Assembly: GCF_012689525.1 (NCBI RefSeq)
Contig: NZ_CP051515.1
Location: forward strand, 3,286,001-3,350,000
Origin: Paraburkholderia aromaticivorans
GTDB taxonomy: Bacteria; Pseudomonadota; Gammaproteobacteria; Burkholderiales; Burkholderiaceae
Direction of reading: 5' to 3'
Length of the DNA: 64,000 nucleotides
Below are positions 46,263-55,689 of this stretch, in pieces. The translations under genes were made by a program, and so were the position numbers. How positions within the stretch are numbered: position 1 is the first letter of the stretch; every line of letters begins with the position of its first letter. A model generated the notes under the pieces. The model was not told the origin of the DNA. It did not search any database and saw nothing but the letters and a program-made list of their open reading frames with translations.

Positions 46263-47675
46263 TCAGTTTAGCGTGGCAAGCAACGCCGGCAGTCTGGCTG
46301 CGGCCGCCGCGGCCTTGGCCCCGCTCTCCTGCAACAACGCGAGCTTGGCGGAGTCGTCGGGCCGCATGCCACGCATGATCGCATTCTGGCTGTTCAGCCG
46401 GCATTGCGACAGCCACGCGTTCAAGCCCGCGTTCTGCCGCCAGTTCGTCATATTGGCAAGGGTCACAGCCCACATGCGCAGCCAGTCGACGGGATGCTCG
46501 GGACTCGGCACGAGGCGGCACAGTGCGTTCTGCTCAGCCGGATCCGCGACGTGGCTCTCCACATATGCAATCAGCGCGGCGCTGAACACCGGTTGGCACC
46601 AGCGCACCATCAGCAGATTGATCTGGTCGCCGTCGAACATAGGCAACGCGGGCGGCATCTGGATCGCGCTGGCGGAGCAGTCGATGTAGAGCGTATCGGG
46701 GTCGGCGGGTAGCGAGCCTCGATCGAGCGTGATCTGCGTCGGCTGCACCGATTGCAGGTGACCGAGACGCACGATGTCTTCGATACGCCGCAGCTGTTCC
46801 AATTCCGCTTGAGAAATGATGGCGCACCGGTACATGCTCGGTTCGACTGTCTTGTCGATGCGCACGAGCAGGCCGCGCTGCTCCAGCCTGGCGAATAGAT
46901 CGGGTATTGAAGTCGCCTCGGCGATGGCTTCGAACTGGCCGATCGTGCTGCCGATCGTCCGCTCCAGATTCTCCGCGCCAGGCTGCGTGTTGGCGCGATC
47001 CAGCAGCCACGCATCGCGCGGCATGATCCAGCGGATGCGGGACGGCGCCACGCCGTTTTGCAGCAGCCAGAGGCAGGCGTCCATTCCGGTTTTGCCGGAG
47101 CCCACCACCGTATAGCAGGCATGCGGACGCTCAATGTCGGGCAATCGATTCAACGGTATGCAGTTGACGTCCGGCGCAACCGTGTACTTAGGAGGATGCG
47201 TCGACGGCACTGCTGTCCGCGCATGGGTGGCGTTCACGAGTTTCCTGCGCGCAACGACTTGCCGCTCATCGCCATTCATCAACGACTTGAAGCGATGCGT
47301 GCCGTTGACGCTCGCGCTGTATTCGCTCATCGGAAACCATTGAACGCGGCCCGAGGGCAGGAAGCGCTGCCGCATTACCTGGTCGAAATGGCTTAGCACT
47401 TCCGCGCCGCTCGCCAACTCGTACATGCCGGTGTTCAGGCCAGTCTCGTCCTTGGTCCAGCTGCTCAGCTCGCGCGAGTTCACGCCGTAGAAGGCGGACG
47501 GCTGATGCAGAGCGACGAATGGATAGGCGTCGTTCCAGTGACCGCCAGGACGATGGTGTCGGTCGACCATCACCACATGGGCATCGGTCTCGCTGAGCAG
47601 CGTGTCGACGAAAGCCATGGCGGTCGCGCCGGCGCCGATGACGAGGTAGTCGGTTTCGATCGGTTGAGTGTCCAT
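46263..47675 (-). CDS. FAD/NAD(P)-binding monooxygenase-like flavoprotein
   Basis: This 470-residue protein has a dinucleotide motif VIGAGATAMAF (12-22) for FAD and a second glycine motif VVGSGKTGMDACLWL (about 195-209) for NAD(P). HRPGGHWNDAYPFVALHQPS resembles flavin-containing/Baeyer-Villiger-like monooxygenases, and the full BVMO fingerprint FxGxxxHxxxW was not seen. ATG 47675 is preferred because it is followed directly by the FAD motif; the upstream 29 residues are non-conserved. It is six bases from the epoxide hydrolase gene, together suggesting oxidation followed by hydrolysis of one substrate. Confidence 0.82.
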   Translation of the reverse strand: MDTQPIETDYLVIGAGATAMAFVDTLLSETDAHVVMVDRHHRPGGHWNDAYPFVALHQPSAFYGVNSRELSSWTKDETGLNTGMYELASGAEVLSHFDQVMRQRFLPSGRVQWFPMSEYSASVNGTHRFKSLMNGDERQVVARRKLVNATHARTAVPSTHPPKYTVAPDVNCIPLNRLPDIERPHACYTVVGSGKTGMDACLWLLQNGVAPSRIRWIMPRDAWLLDRANTQPGAENLERTIGSTIGQFEAIAEATSIPDLFARLEQRGLLVRIDKTVEPSMYRCAIISQAELEQLRRIEDIVRLGHLQSVQPTQITLDRGSLPADPDTLYIDCSASAIQMPPALPMFDGDQINLLMVRWCQPVFSAALIAYVESHVADPAEQNALCRLVPSPEHPVDWLRMWAVTLANMTNWRQNAGLNAWLSQCRLNSQNAIMRGMRPDDSAKLALLQESGAKAAAAAARLPALLATLN

Positions 47676-47806
47676 TGTCTCTCGCTCCCGATGCGCGTTG
47701 CGGCGGCAACGCATTGCCGATGAAACATGTCGGCGCAGTATGTAAGCGCTCCAGCGAATCAATCAACCCCAATGGACCATTTTGCCGAGTTGCCCATTCG
47801 CCCACC

Positions 47807-48523
47807 TCAAGGGGATACCCGCACGCGTAGCTCGAGGTTGATCCGCTCGTGAATCGCCTCGCAATGGCGAACGAGCGCGGGACGCGAGAGCACGTACTGC
47901 TTCAACGGCGTGTCGATCCGGTAGAAGTAGATGTTAGCGACGAAGCCATAGATCGCCGCGTCGACGGTGGTCGGCTCGGGCCCGAAAACAAATCCGTCGT
48001 TGCCGAGCAGGTCCGCCACGACACGCAGATCGTCGATAGCTCTCGCATAGACCTGCTCCGGCTCATAGCGGCCAATGCCTTGATAGTGATACCGCAACCG
48101 GTTGTATTCGCGCGCGGCTTCGAGATCGCCCGCGCTCACGTCTGCGTGTGTTGCGAGAATGGCGTCGCGGAAAGACGGCCAGAAGCGGTCGTCGCGCCAG
48201 CGTGAAAAGCTCATCGGCCAGTACAGGTCGTCGAGCGTTCTTCGGACCAGGAAGTCGAGATTCAATTGTCCCGGCGAAAGCGCGTGGTCGATGCGTAGAT
48301 CGTACCGACGCTTTAAATGGGCGATGATGCGGTCGCTATCGCCGATCGTTTCTTCGCCATCCACCAGATACGGCAACTGTCCACGCGGCGCGAGGCTCGT
48401 GTCGAGGATGTGCCGATGCTCGAAGTCCATCCCGCACAGACGCATAAACGCGAATACCTTGAGACCGAAGGGATTGTTGTCGGCGACGCCAAACAGGTCG
48501 GGATAGGAATTAAGCGTCAGCAT
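47807..48523 (-). CDS. Glutathione S-transferase-like (metaxin/FAX type) protein
   Basis: This 238-residue protein has a thioredoxin-like N-terminus (LNSYPDLFGVADNNPFGLKV ... GQLPYLVDGEETIGDSDRII) and an all-helical C-terminal GST domain (FLVRRTLDDLYW ... FGPEPTTVDAAIYGFVA). The SDR-like pattern PYLVDGEETIGDS matches the metaxin/failed-axon-connections branch, which differs from cytosolic GSTs. ATG 48523 has GAGGAG upstream. The flavoprotein gene follows after 131 bases in the same direction. Confidence 0.85.
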   Translation of the reverse strand: MLTLNSYPDLFGVADNNPFGLKVFAFMRLCGMDFEHRHILDTSLAPRGQLPYLVDGEETIGDSDRIIAHLKRRYDLRIDHALSPGQLNLDFLVRRTLDDLYWPMSFSRWRDDRFWPSFRDAILATHADVSAGDLEAAREYNRLRYHYQGIGRYEPEQVYARAIDDLRVVADLLGNDGFVFGPEPTTVDAAIYGFVANIYFYRIDTPLKQYVLSRPALVRHCEAIHERINLELRVRVSP

Positions 48524-48727
48524 GAGGCACTCCTCGCCATGGGCCGTCACTCTACGAAGTAGTCGCTACTGCGGAGTGCGGAAGTGAGCGGGTACGATGC
48601 TCCCAAGCTTACTCGACTCGTGGTTGACCGTCATGTCATTGGCGTGCGAACGCATCGCGCGTGCGCGCGATGCCGATATATCGACGTGATCGGTTTTTCG
48701 CACGCGCCGTACGCCATCTCCCCTGCC

Positions 48728-49747
48728 TCAGTGACCCAGACCGCTCTTGGCGAGCTGCTGCTCCACGAACTGCGCGAACAGTGAATGCAGATGCGTCGTC
48801 GGATGAAGGTCGTCGGCGAACATGTATGTCTGGTCCGCGTTGCTGGTCGCGTAGGTTGGCGGCGAGCAGAGCAAGGACGTGTTATCGGGCGTTTTCTTGG
48901 GGTCGCAGGCCTGGCCGGTGTTCGACACGGCAAAGCCATTGGCCTGAAAGTTCGCGATGATCCCGTTCAACCACGTATAGGCATCGACCTGGATGACTTT
49001 CGCTTGCAGACCAGCGGTCTGCAACGCGCTGTTCAGGGTATCGTTGAACAGTTGCGATAACTGGGTCAAGTTAGCCCCGCCATCGGATGAGGCAAGACCG
49101 GTTGGCGAGAGCCCGACGTTCGGAAGATTCACCACCACGACGTGCGCGCCGCCGTTCTGGACAATCTGCCCGATTATCTGAGCCAGGGTGTTAGCCGCTG
49201 TCTGCACGGTCGGTGCAGCAGCCGGCAGTTGCCCGGCGCGAAGCACGTCGTTCGCGCCGGCCCAGACGAGCACCAGCTGATTGGCGTTAAAGCTCCCGTG
49301 CGCGGCCAGGTAGCTCGAAACCTGCTGATTAACCGGCATTTCGACGTTGCCGATCACTGCGGTCAGAAAATCGGACTGGTTTGCCGGCGTGGCCACGGTG
49401 GCGCCGCCTTCCGAATAACCGAGGCCGCCCTGCGCAGTGAGCTTATGTGTGATGTCGATCGTGTAGGCAGCCTTTAGCGTATCGCCGTAGTACTGCGCGA
49501 CATTCTGACTCCACACCTGTCCGGGATTCGTCGTGAAACGCCCGCCGCCAACCGCGCTTGCGAGCGGCGCGTAGGTTCCAACGTCGGAAAGGCTGTCGCC
49601 GAACGAGACGATTTGCAGATTGATGCCGCCTGCCGGTGTGGCTGGGCTACTGTTACTCGAGTCGCCTCCGTGCCCGCCGCAAGCCGTAAGCAGTGAGAGC
49701 GCCACTGCAAAAATTGCAGCGCGTACCGTGTCATTTATTCCTCGCAT
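48728..49747 (-). CDS. SGNH/GDSL hydrolase lipoprotein
   Basis: This 339-residue lipoprotein has lipobox LLTAC (Cys23). SGNH blocks are SFGDSLSDVG with nucleophile Ser52, VWAGANDVL (block III Asn) and catalytic Asp312-xx-His315 in ADDLHPTTHLH near the C-terminus. There is no autotransporter barrel. It probably acts as an envelope esterase or lipase. AGGGAGACG precedes ATG 49747. Monocistronic; the regions on both sides are non-coding or scarred. Confidence 0.9.
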   Translation of the reverse strand: MRGINDTVRAAIFAVALSLLTACGGHGGDSSNSSPATPAGGINLQIVSFGDSLSDVGTYAPLASAVGGGRFTTNPGQVWSQNVAQYYGDTLKAAYTIDITHKLTAQGGLGYSEGGATVATPANQSDFLTAVIGNVEMPVNQQVSSYLAAHGSFNANQLVLVWAGANDVLRAGQLPAAAPTVQTAANTLAQIIGQIVQNGGAHVVVVNLPNVGLSPTGLASSDGGANLTQLSQLFNDTLNSALQTAGLQAKVIQVDAYTWLNGIIANFQANGFAVSNTGQACDPKKTPDNTSLLCSPPTYATSNADQTYMFADDLHPTTHLHSLFAQFVEQQLAKSGLGH

Positions 49748-50078
49748 CGCAACGTCTCCCTAGGTGGCCGGAGAGCCATTGCGACGTTGCGGCTTAACCG
49801 CCGGTCGCTCTCTCCCGCTAAGCCCTCTCCTTAAGCAAAAAGCGTGCGCTATCGTGGCTGGCGCTGCTGTGACGTCGTACAGCCTTCTAGGAACGGCGAG
49901 CGACGCGAAGCAATTAGGGAAACAGAGCCACCGTCAATCGAAGGATTCCGTATCAATCCGCTGTCCGGGTTTCGGCACGCACCTCATGGCGTATCGGACG
50001 CATTTCGCCAGCGTAGAATCACACACTCACTTCGAAACACGCACTCGCTACTACGCACAAAACCGATCCGACACGGAA
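49748..50078. other. 331-base gap before degraded block
   Basis: The 5' part of an open frame beginning at GTG 49764 covers this stretch, but it shows no family resemblance until position 50079. The left end holds the SGNH promoter and RBS. Nothing else recognised. Confidence 0.4.
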
Positions 50079-50273
50079 ATCAAGTGGATCGAGGACTTCA
50101 TCGCACTTTCCCAGTATCAAAGCATCTCGCGCGCGGCGGAGTTCCGGAATGTCGCCCTCGACCCGATCAGGTACGAGCAGTTCACTGTGGGCGTCGATGT
50201 ACTGCTGCCCGTTTGCCGACCCAATCCACGCGGTGCGCCTATCCGGCGAGCATTCGTTTCGTCGCGCCTGCGC
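50079..50273 (+). pseudogene. LysR regulator remnant with internal deletion
   Basis: IKWIEDFIALSQYQSISRAA is the LysR helix-turn-helix start, continuing EFRNV. It then jumps to LDPIRYEQFTVGVDVLLPV and CRPNPRGAP, which matches the C-terminal half of a LysR effector domain. About 150 residues between them are missing, yet the reading frame stays open. This is a deleted relic that cannot encode a functional LysR. Confidence 0.68.
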
Positions 50274-50309
50274 TTGCCTCGACACGCGACACGCGACACG
50301 CTTGGCTTG

Positions 50310-50531
50310 CCGGCGAATGGCCGCTTGCCGCGCGTAGAAATCGTCGACGCGCGCAGCAACATGGACGGAGCGCAGATCGACCACGCGATCGCCGATGGAG
50401 CGAAAGGTATCGTGCTGGCGGGCGAAGGCGATGGAGATGCATCCAGGGAGGCGCTGGCCGCCCTCGATCGGGCCGCCAAGAAGGGCATTGTGGTTGTCCG
50501 CTCGACGCGTGTGATGTCGGGGTTCGTCAAC
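50310..50531 (+). pseudogene. Type II asparaginase C-terminal fragment
   Basis: In the same open frame as the LysR relic, residues LPANGRLPRVEIV, ARSNMDGAQIDHAIADGAK, GIVLAGEGDGDASREALAAL and KKGIVVVRSTRVMSGFVN match the C-terminal domain of bacterial L-asparaginases. The N-terminal domain with the catalytic Thr is absent, and the match breaks off at FVN. Because it is fused in frame to the LysR relic, the whole is a chimeric dead ORF ending at 50612. Confidence 0.7.
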
Positions 50532-50583
50532 GACGGCCCCGCGGCCGTCTTCGGTTGGCGAACTGCGATACCCGATCCGGACG

Positions 50584-51171
50584 TTAGTCTCGCGCCCGGT
50601 CGATCGCGCTGACAGCCAACTCCCGCGCAAGGTCCGCGTACAGTTCGGCCCACTTGCCTATTAAGCTGGGATCATCGGTCAGGAAAAGCGGGTGTTCGGC
50701 CCAGGCGCTGACGTCCGCACCTTTCCAGGCCATTTCGAATATCCGCAACTCCTCATCCTCGCTGACGCCGACGTCGACCAGCTCGCCGAACGAGGCGAGA
50801 TTGGAGAGCGACACATTTTCGGCCGCAATGCCGTGGATAGCGGCCAGCGCGCCGGTCGCCCGTTTTCGCGCATCGTCGCGGCTGCCGGCAAACAGGAACA
50901 CGATGCTTTCGTCGCGTGCGTTGTTGACCACCGCCCGATACAGCGAGGTTTTGCAGCGATGGCTCAGTTGCGTGCCCATGGTTGCCCCCGGTTCCGAAAA
51001 CTGTTCGTCGTTTTGCTCCGCCGCCTGGGTTACGCTGGTTTGCGTCTCCAAGCGCTGCTGCCGGTCGCGGTATCTGTCGCTGCTCCAGTACAGGTAAATA
51101 CCGCACACGACCAGGCAGGCCAGCGCGAGAATCCCGACGCCCCCAAGTATCGCCAGATCCGCATGCGCCAT
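50584..51171 (-). CDS. Hypothetical single-pass membrane protein
   Basis: This 195-residue protein has an N-terminal transmembrane helix (about 7-28, ILGGVGILALACLVVCGIYLYW), a basic then Glu/Gln-rich linker (SSDRYRDRQQRLETQTS), and a soluble C-terminal domain (about 65-195) with SLYRAVVNNARDESIVFLFAG, VSLSNLASFGELVDVGVSED and HPLFLTDDPSLIGKWAELYADL. The fold is not recognised. Its stop lies inside the tail of the chimeric relic on the other strand. The coding bias is normal for the genome, so it appears intact. Confidence 0.7.
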   Translation of the reverse strand: MAHADLAILGGVGILALACLVVCGIYLYWSSDRYRDRQQRLETQTSVTQAAEQNDEQFSEPGATMGTQLSHRCKTSLYRAVVNNARDESIVFLFAGSRDDARKRATGALAAIHGIAAENVSLSNLASFGELVDVGVSEDEELRIFEMAWKGADVSAWAEHPLFLTDDPSLIGKWAELYADLARELAVSAIDRARD

Positions 51172-51529
51172 TTCGGGCCTCCTCTAGTCTCGCGCGTGCC
51201 GCGCCCGCCGTTTGCGGGATCTTGCCGGCACACCATCTATCAGAATACGGCGGCCCCACTCGACTTTTTAAACCGTCCCACGCATGAACCGGGCGTGAGC
51301 GGCGAAGAATCGGTCTGCTCGCATCGCCGGCGTGGCCATGATCTTGCGAGCGCAGGGAGGACGATGCTTCGAGTATCTGATGGGAGTGGCTAATGATCAA
51401 CAGAGCACACCTCTCTATTGACCAATCGATCGCGCTATAGGACGCTATCAGGCTTACGCCAATACGCCGGACGGCAGTCACGCCGCGACCCCCATCTTCC
51501 GAAACTGCCCCGCCGCAGAAACGCCGGAC
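51172..51529. other. 358-base gap, nothing recognised
   Basis: No gene or repeat seen. It carries the promoter of the minus-strand membrane-protein gene on the left and the cut LysR tail on the right. Confidence 0.35.
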
Positions 51530-51660
51530 CTAGATCGCGGCAACCAAGTCCAGCGGTTTCTCTTGCAGTTCGGCCGCGATGAAGTCGACGAATACTCGAC
51601 CAGCCAGACGGGTGGCTCGCGCCATCGGCCGATAGGCCTGCACGGGCTGGCGCGCATGCC
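51530..51660 (-). pseudogene. C-terminal tail of a LysR gene
   Basis: Minus-strand frame ending at stop 51530-51532 reads RPMARATRLAGRVFVDFIAA and then ELQEKPLDLVAAI, the standard LysR C-terminus. The match cannot be followed past about 51650, and the remaining LysR body is absent. This is a second LysR relic within 1.6 kb of the first. Confidence 0.6.
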
Positions 51661-51671
51661 GTCCACCGCAT

Positions 51672-52061
51672 CTACACGCCAGCCAGCGCCGGCAGTTCCA
51701 CGTCGTACGAAACGCGTTCGCGCCAGCTGCTCATCTCTGGCTGATGAGCCACGCGACTCTGACGCGGCGCGCTTTCGACGCGTCTCGGCAGCGGCGCCGG
51801 ATAACGCGCACGCTTCTTCTCAAGAATGGCCTGGCTCAAAAATTCTGCGCTATACGCTTTCAACAAGTGCGCATGATGCGCTTCGATGTACGCGGCGATC
51901 TGCGCCTGTTCACCATCGATCATGGCTAACAACGCCAGCGTCTGCGCATCCCAACGAAAGCGCAGGCCGAGTTCGTCGAAAGCGGCGTTATAGGCGCACA
52001 GTTGCGCCTGGATTTCAGCATGGTGCGCGCTGTCGCCAGCGTCGAATTGCAAGGGGGTCAT
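51672..52061 (-). CDS. Conserved hypothetical 129-residue protein
   Basis: ATG 52061 is chosen because GGAG lies about 10 bases upstream; earlier in-frame starts are less well placed. The sequence is helical and charged: MTPLQFDAGDSAHHAEIQAQ, FRWDAQTLALLAMIDGEQAQ and IAAYIEAHHAHLLKAYSAEF. An Arg/Pro-rich tail (ARYPAPLPRRVESAP) follows. No signal peptide or TM. The family is not recognised. An AT-rich promoter zone lies directly upstream (52080-52320). Confidence 0.65.
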   Translation of the reverse strand: MTPLQFDAGDSAHHAEIQAQLCAYNAAFDELGLRFRWDAQTLALLAMIDGEQAQIAAYIEAHHAHLLKAYSAEFLSQAILEKKRARYPAPLPRRVESAPRQSRVAHQPEMSSWRERVSYDVELPALAGV

Positions 52062-52526
52062 GGTCGTCTCCATCAGGCATGGTGGCACGACCAAAGAGTA
52101 GAAGAGCCTATGAATAAACAATAGTTAAAGTTTTTTCGAAAAACGATAGTGCTTTGTTTATATATTGGTTTACCCCAAGTAGCCACAGCATCGAGATCTG
52201 CGCACCTTGGACAGCGAGTCGTCGCCCGCAATCAAGCCATGGTTAAGGCCGACAGCGCATCCATTAGGAATGCCGAATGCAAACCATAAAATGTTTTAAC
52301 TTTTACTTATTGCTGTTCTCGCGCAGCATCCTCTCAGACGCGCTGCACGACCCATTGCCTCTCACCCGGCGGTTCTGCGCTCAACGGGTAAGGGTTTTCG
52401 TTAGTGCAGCTCCCTCTGGCCGACCATTGGCGCCTCGTTGCCGCAAATAAAACGGCGATGAAGCGGTTCGATCACGTAAGTCCAACGCGCCGCTTGAGCG
52501 CGACGGAATATACAGGAGACGGAGAC
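52062..52526. promoter_or_regulatory. AT-rich divergent control region for oxlT-like gene
   Basis: 465 bases separate the minus-strand hypothetical gene from the oxalate antiporter. It is unusually AT-rich between about 52110 and 52320 and contains the palindrome TTTTTCGAAAAA (52132-52143) and TGTTTATATATTGG (about 52154-52167), likely promoter elements. No protein gene recognised. Confidence 0.45.
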
Positions 52527-53858
52527 ATGGGACATTCCGGTGCATCGGAAAGAGGCCGCACTGCATTCACGCATCACCGCTGGGTGCAACTCGCGATCGG
52601 CATTGTGTGCATGGGACTCGTCGCGAATCTTCAATATGCGTGGACGCTGTTCGTCGTACCGATGGACAACGCGCACCATTGGGGACAAGCGGCGATCCAG
52701 ACCGCGTTCACGATCTTCATCGTCACCGAAACCTGGCTCGTGCCCGTTGAAGGCTGGCTCGTCGACAAGTTCGGGCCGCGCCCGGTCGTAATCGGCGGCT
52801 CGCTGTGTGCGGCGCTCGGCTGGATCATCGACGCCCATGCGAGCAGTCTCGCCGAACTGTACGCCGCGGCAGTCATCGCCGGGATCGGCGCGGGCTGCGT
52901 GTACGGCACCTGTGTGGGCATGGCGCTCAAATGGTTTCCGGACAAGCGCGGTCTCGCCGCCGGTTTGACCGCGGCGGGTTTCGGCGCCGGCGCGGCCGTC
53001 ACCGTGATCCCGATCGCCGACATGATCCAGCGCTCGGGCTACCAGCACACCTTCATGTTCTTCGGCATTTTCCAGGGCGTCTGCATTCTGTTGCTCGCCA
53101 CCATGCTGATTCGGCCGAAGCCGCCCGCAACCGCCGTCGCCGCTAAACGCGTGGTGTCGAGCAAGATCGACTACACACCTGGCGAGATGATCCGTTCGCC
53201 GCTCTTCTGGGTGCTGTATCTGATGTTCGTGTTCGTTGCAGCCGGCGGCATCATCGCGACCGCGCAGCTCGGGCCGATTGCGAAGGAATTCGGCTTCGCC
53301 AAGCTGCCCGTGAGTCTGATGGGCATCACGCTGCCGCTCCTCACGATGACACTGTCTATCGACAACCTGTGCAACGGTTTTACCCGTCCCTTGTGCGGCT
53401 TTCTGTCGGATCGCATCGGCCGGGAAAACACGATGTTCATGATCTTTCTCGGCGAAGGCGTCGCGCTGCTGGGCCTCATGCAGTTCGGCCATAACCCGTA
53501 CGCCTTCATGTTCTTCGCGGCCGCCGTGTTCCTGTGCTGGGGCGAAATCTTCTCGATCTTCCCGGCGACCTGCGCGGACACGTTCGGCAGCAAATACGCC
53601 GCAGCCAACGCGGGAACGCTTTACACCGCGAAGGGCACCGCATCGATGCTGGTGCCGCTTGCATCGGTGCTGTCGGCAAACGGCGGATGGAGCACGGTGT
53701 TCATCTCGGCCGCCGTGGTGTCGATCGCGGCAGCCGTGTCCGCGAAGTTCATCCTCGCCCCCATGAGAAAGCGCTGGATCGAAAACTCAGGCGCGCCGGC
53801 CAGCGTCGTCATCGCCGAAGCACGGCTGCAGCCGTTGCCCGGCGGCTCGCCTGATTGA
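52527..53858 (+). CDS. oxlT: Oxalate/formate antiporter-type MFS transporter
   Basis: This 443-residue, 12-helix MFS carrier of the oxalate:formate antiporter family contains LQYAWTLFVVPMD (helix 1, OFA signature), EGWLVDKFGPRPVVIGG (motif A), GIGAGCVYGTCVGMALKWFPDKRGLAAGL, and the conserved Arg in FTRPLCGFLSDRIG. ATG 52527 follows AGGAGACGGAG; the upstream 41 residues of the frame are not conserved. Followed by oxc and frc, it would exchange oxalate for formate, so the symbol is based on context. Confidence 0.9.
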   Translation: MGHSGASERGRTAFTHHRWVQLAIGIVCMGLVANLQYAWTLFVVPMDNAHHWGQAAIQTAFTIFIVTETWLVPVEGWLVDKFGPRPVVIGGSLCAALGWIIDAHASSLAELYAAAVIAGIGAGCVYGTCVGMALKWFPDKRGLAAGLTAAGFGAGAAVTVIPIADMIQRSGYQHTFMFFGIFQGVCILLLATMLIRPKPPATAVAAKRVVSSKIDYTPGEMIRSPLFWVLYLMFVFVAAGGIIATAQLGPIAKEFGFAKLPVSLMGITLPLLTMTLSIDNLCNGFTRPLCGFLSDRIGRENTMFMIFLGEGVALLGLMQFGHNPYAFMFFAAAVFLCWGEIFSIFPATCADTFGSKYAAANAGTLYTAKGTASMLVPLASVLSANGGWSTVFISAAVVSIAAAVSAKFILAPMRKRWIENSGAPASVVIAEARLQPLPGGSPD

Positions 53859-53922
53859 CTGACCACGTGAGCGCACCGCTCACGACACACCACACAACGC
53901 CCCGCCACCAAGGAGAGATGTC

Positions 53923-55665
53923 ATGGCAGAAGCCGACCAGCCCACAACAGACAACACGTCGACACAACAGGCGACCGAGACGACCGACGGATTCCATCTC
54001 GTCATCGACGCGCTGAAACTGAACGACATCAACACCATCTTTGGCCTGGTCGGCATCCCGATCACCGACCTGGCGCGTCTTGCCCAGGCGGAAGGCATGC
54101 GTTTCATCGGCTTTCGCCATGAACAGCACGCAGGCAACGCAGCGGCCGTGTCCGGTTACATGACGAAGAAGCCGGGCATCTGCCTGACGGTGTCAGCGCC
54201 GGGCTTTCTGAACGGACTGACTGCACTCGCCAACGCGACTACCAACTGCTTCCCGATGATCCTGATCAGCGGTTCGAGCGAGCGCGAAATCGTCGATCTG
54301 CAGCAGGGCGATTACGAAGAGATGGATCAGTTGAATGCAGCCAAGCCGTACGCGAAGGCCGCATATCGCGTGTTGCATGCGGAAGATATCGGCATCGGCG
54401 TAGCGCGCGCGATTCGAGCCGCCGTATCGGGCCGCCCCGGCGGCGTGTATCTGGACTTGCCCGCCAAGCTGCTCGCGCAAACCATGGACGCCGTGAAAGC
54501 ACAGCAATCGCTGGTGCGCGTGATCGACGCCGCGCCGCGTCAGTTGCCCGCACCGGAATCGGTCAAGCGCGCGATTGACGTGCTGAAGAGCGCCAAGCGT
54601 CCGCTGATCCTGCTTGGCAAAGGCGCGGCGTACGCGCAGGCCGACGCGGAGATTCGCGGGTTCGTCGAAGAAAGCGGCATTCCGTATCTGCCGATGTCGA
54701 TGGCCAAGGGCCTGCTGCCCGATACACACGAGCAATCGGCGTCGGCGGCGCGTTCGTTCGTGCTGCAGGAAGCCGACGTCGTCGTGCTGATCGGCGCGCG
54801 TCTGAACTGGCTGCTCTCGCATGGCAAAGGCAAGACGTGGGGCGCCGAGCCGAAGAAGTTCGTCCAGATCGATATCTCGCCGACGGAAATCGACAGCAAC
54901 GTCGCGATTGCCGCGCCGGTGATCGGCGATATCGGTTCGTGCGTGGCGGCGTTACGCGAAGGCCTCGATGCGAGCTACACGAAGCCGGGCGCCGAGTGGA
55001 CCGGCGCGATCGCCGAGCGCAAGAACAAGAACCTCGCCAAGATGGCCGCGACGCTCGACAAGGACCCGTCGCCGATGAATTTCCACAGCGCATTGCGCGC
55101 AATCCGCGATGTGCTGAAGACGCGCCCGGACATCAACGTCGTCAACGAAGGCGCAAACACGCTCGACTACGCGCGCAGCATCATCGACATGGTCGAGCCG
55201 CGCAAACGCTTCGATTCGGGCACGTGGGGAATCATGGGCATCGGCATGGGCTTCGCGATCGGCGCGGCGGTGACGAGCGGCAAACCGGTCGTCGCCATTG
55301 AAGGCGACAGCGCGTTCGGCTTCAGCGGCATGGAACTCGAAACCATCTGCCGCTACGACTTGCCAGTGTGCACGATCGTCTTCAACAACAACGGCGTGTA
55401 TCGCGGCACCGACGTGAATCCGACCGGCGGCAAGGACGTCGCGCCGACCGTGTTCGTGAAGAACGCGCGCTACGACAAGATGATCGAGGCATTCGGCGGC
55501 GTCGGCTACCACGCGACCACGCCGGAAGAACTGACGAAGGCGCTGCTCGAATCGATCGCCTCGGGCAAGCCGAGCCTGATCAATGCCGTGATCGACGAAG
55601 CGGCCGGCACCGAAAGCGGTCGACTGACCAATCTGAATCCGCAAAGCGCGGCAATGAAAAAGTAA
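53923..55665 (+). CDS. oxc: Oxalyl-CoA decarboxylase
   Basis: This 580-residue ThDP-dependent enzyme splits oxalyl-CoA to formyl-CoA and CO2. The N-terminal Pyr domain has the ThDP Glu in [14 protein letters not shown], and the C-terminal PP domain has [17 protein letters not shown] ... FNNNGVYRG, the GDG-NN-like Mg/ThDP motif. Mid domain: [16 protein letters not shown] for nucleotide/CoA binding. Length matches characterised enzymes. GAGGAGAGATGTC precedes ATG, and frc follows after 24 bases. Confidence 0.96.
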   Translation: MAEADQPTTDNTSTQQATETTDGFHLVIDALKLNDINTIFGLVGIPITDLARLAQAEGMRFIGFRHEQHAGNAAAVSGYMTKKPGICLTVSAPGFLNGLTALANATTNCFPMILISGSSEREIVDLQQGDYEEMDQLNAAKPYAKAAYRVLHAEDIGIGVARAIRAAVSGRPGGVYLDLPAKLLAQTMDAVKAQQSLVRVIDAAPRQLPAPESVKRAIDVLKSAKRPLILLGKGAAYAQADAEIRGFVEESGIPYLPMSMAKGLLPDTHEQSASAARSFVLQEADVVVLIGARLNWLLSHGKGKTWGAEPKKFVQIDISPTEIDSNVAIAAPVIGDIGSCVAALREGLDASYTKPGAEWTGAIAERKNKNLAKMAATLDKDPSPMNFHSALRAIRDVLKTRPDINVVNEGANTLDYARSIIDMVEPRKRFDSGTWGIMGIGMGFAIGAAVTSGKPVVAIEGDSAFGFSGMELETICRYDLPVCTIVFNNNGVYRGTDVNPTGGKDVAPTVFVKNARYDKMIEAFGGVGYHATTPEELTKALLESIASGKPSLINAVIDEAAGTESGRLTNLNPQSAAMKK

Positions 55666-55689
55666 TCCAGGCAACCACGGAGATTCAAC

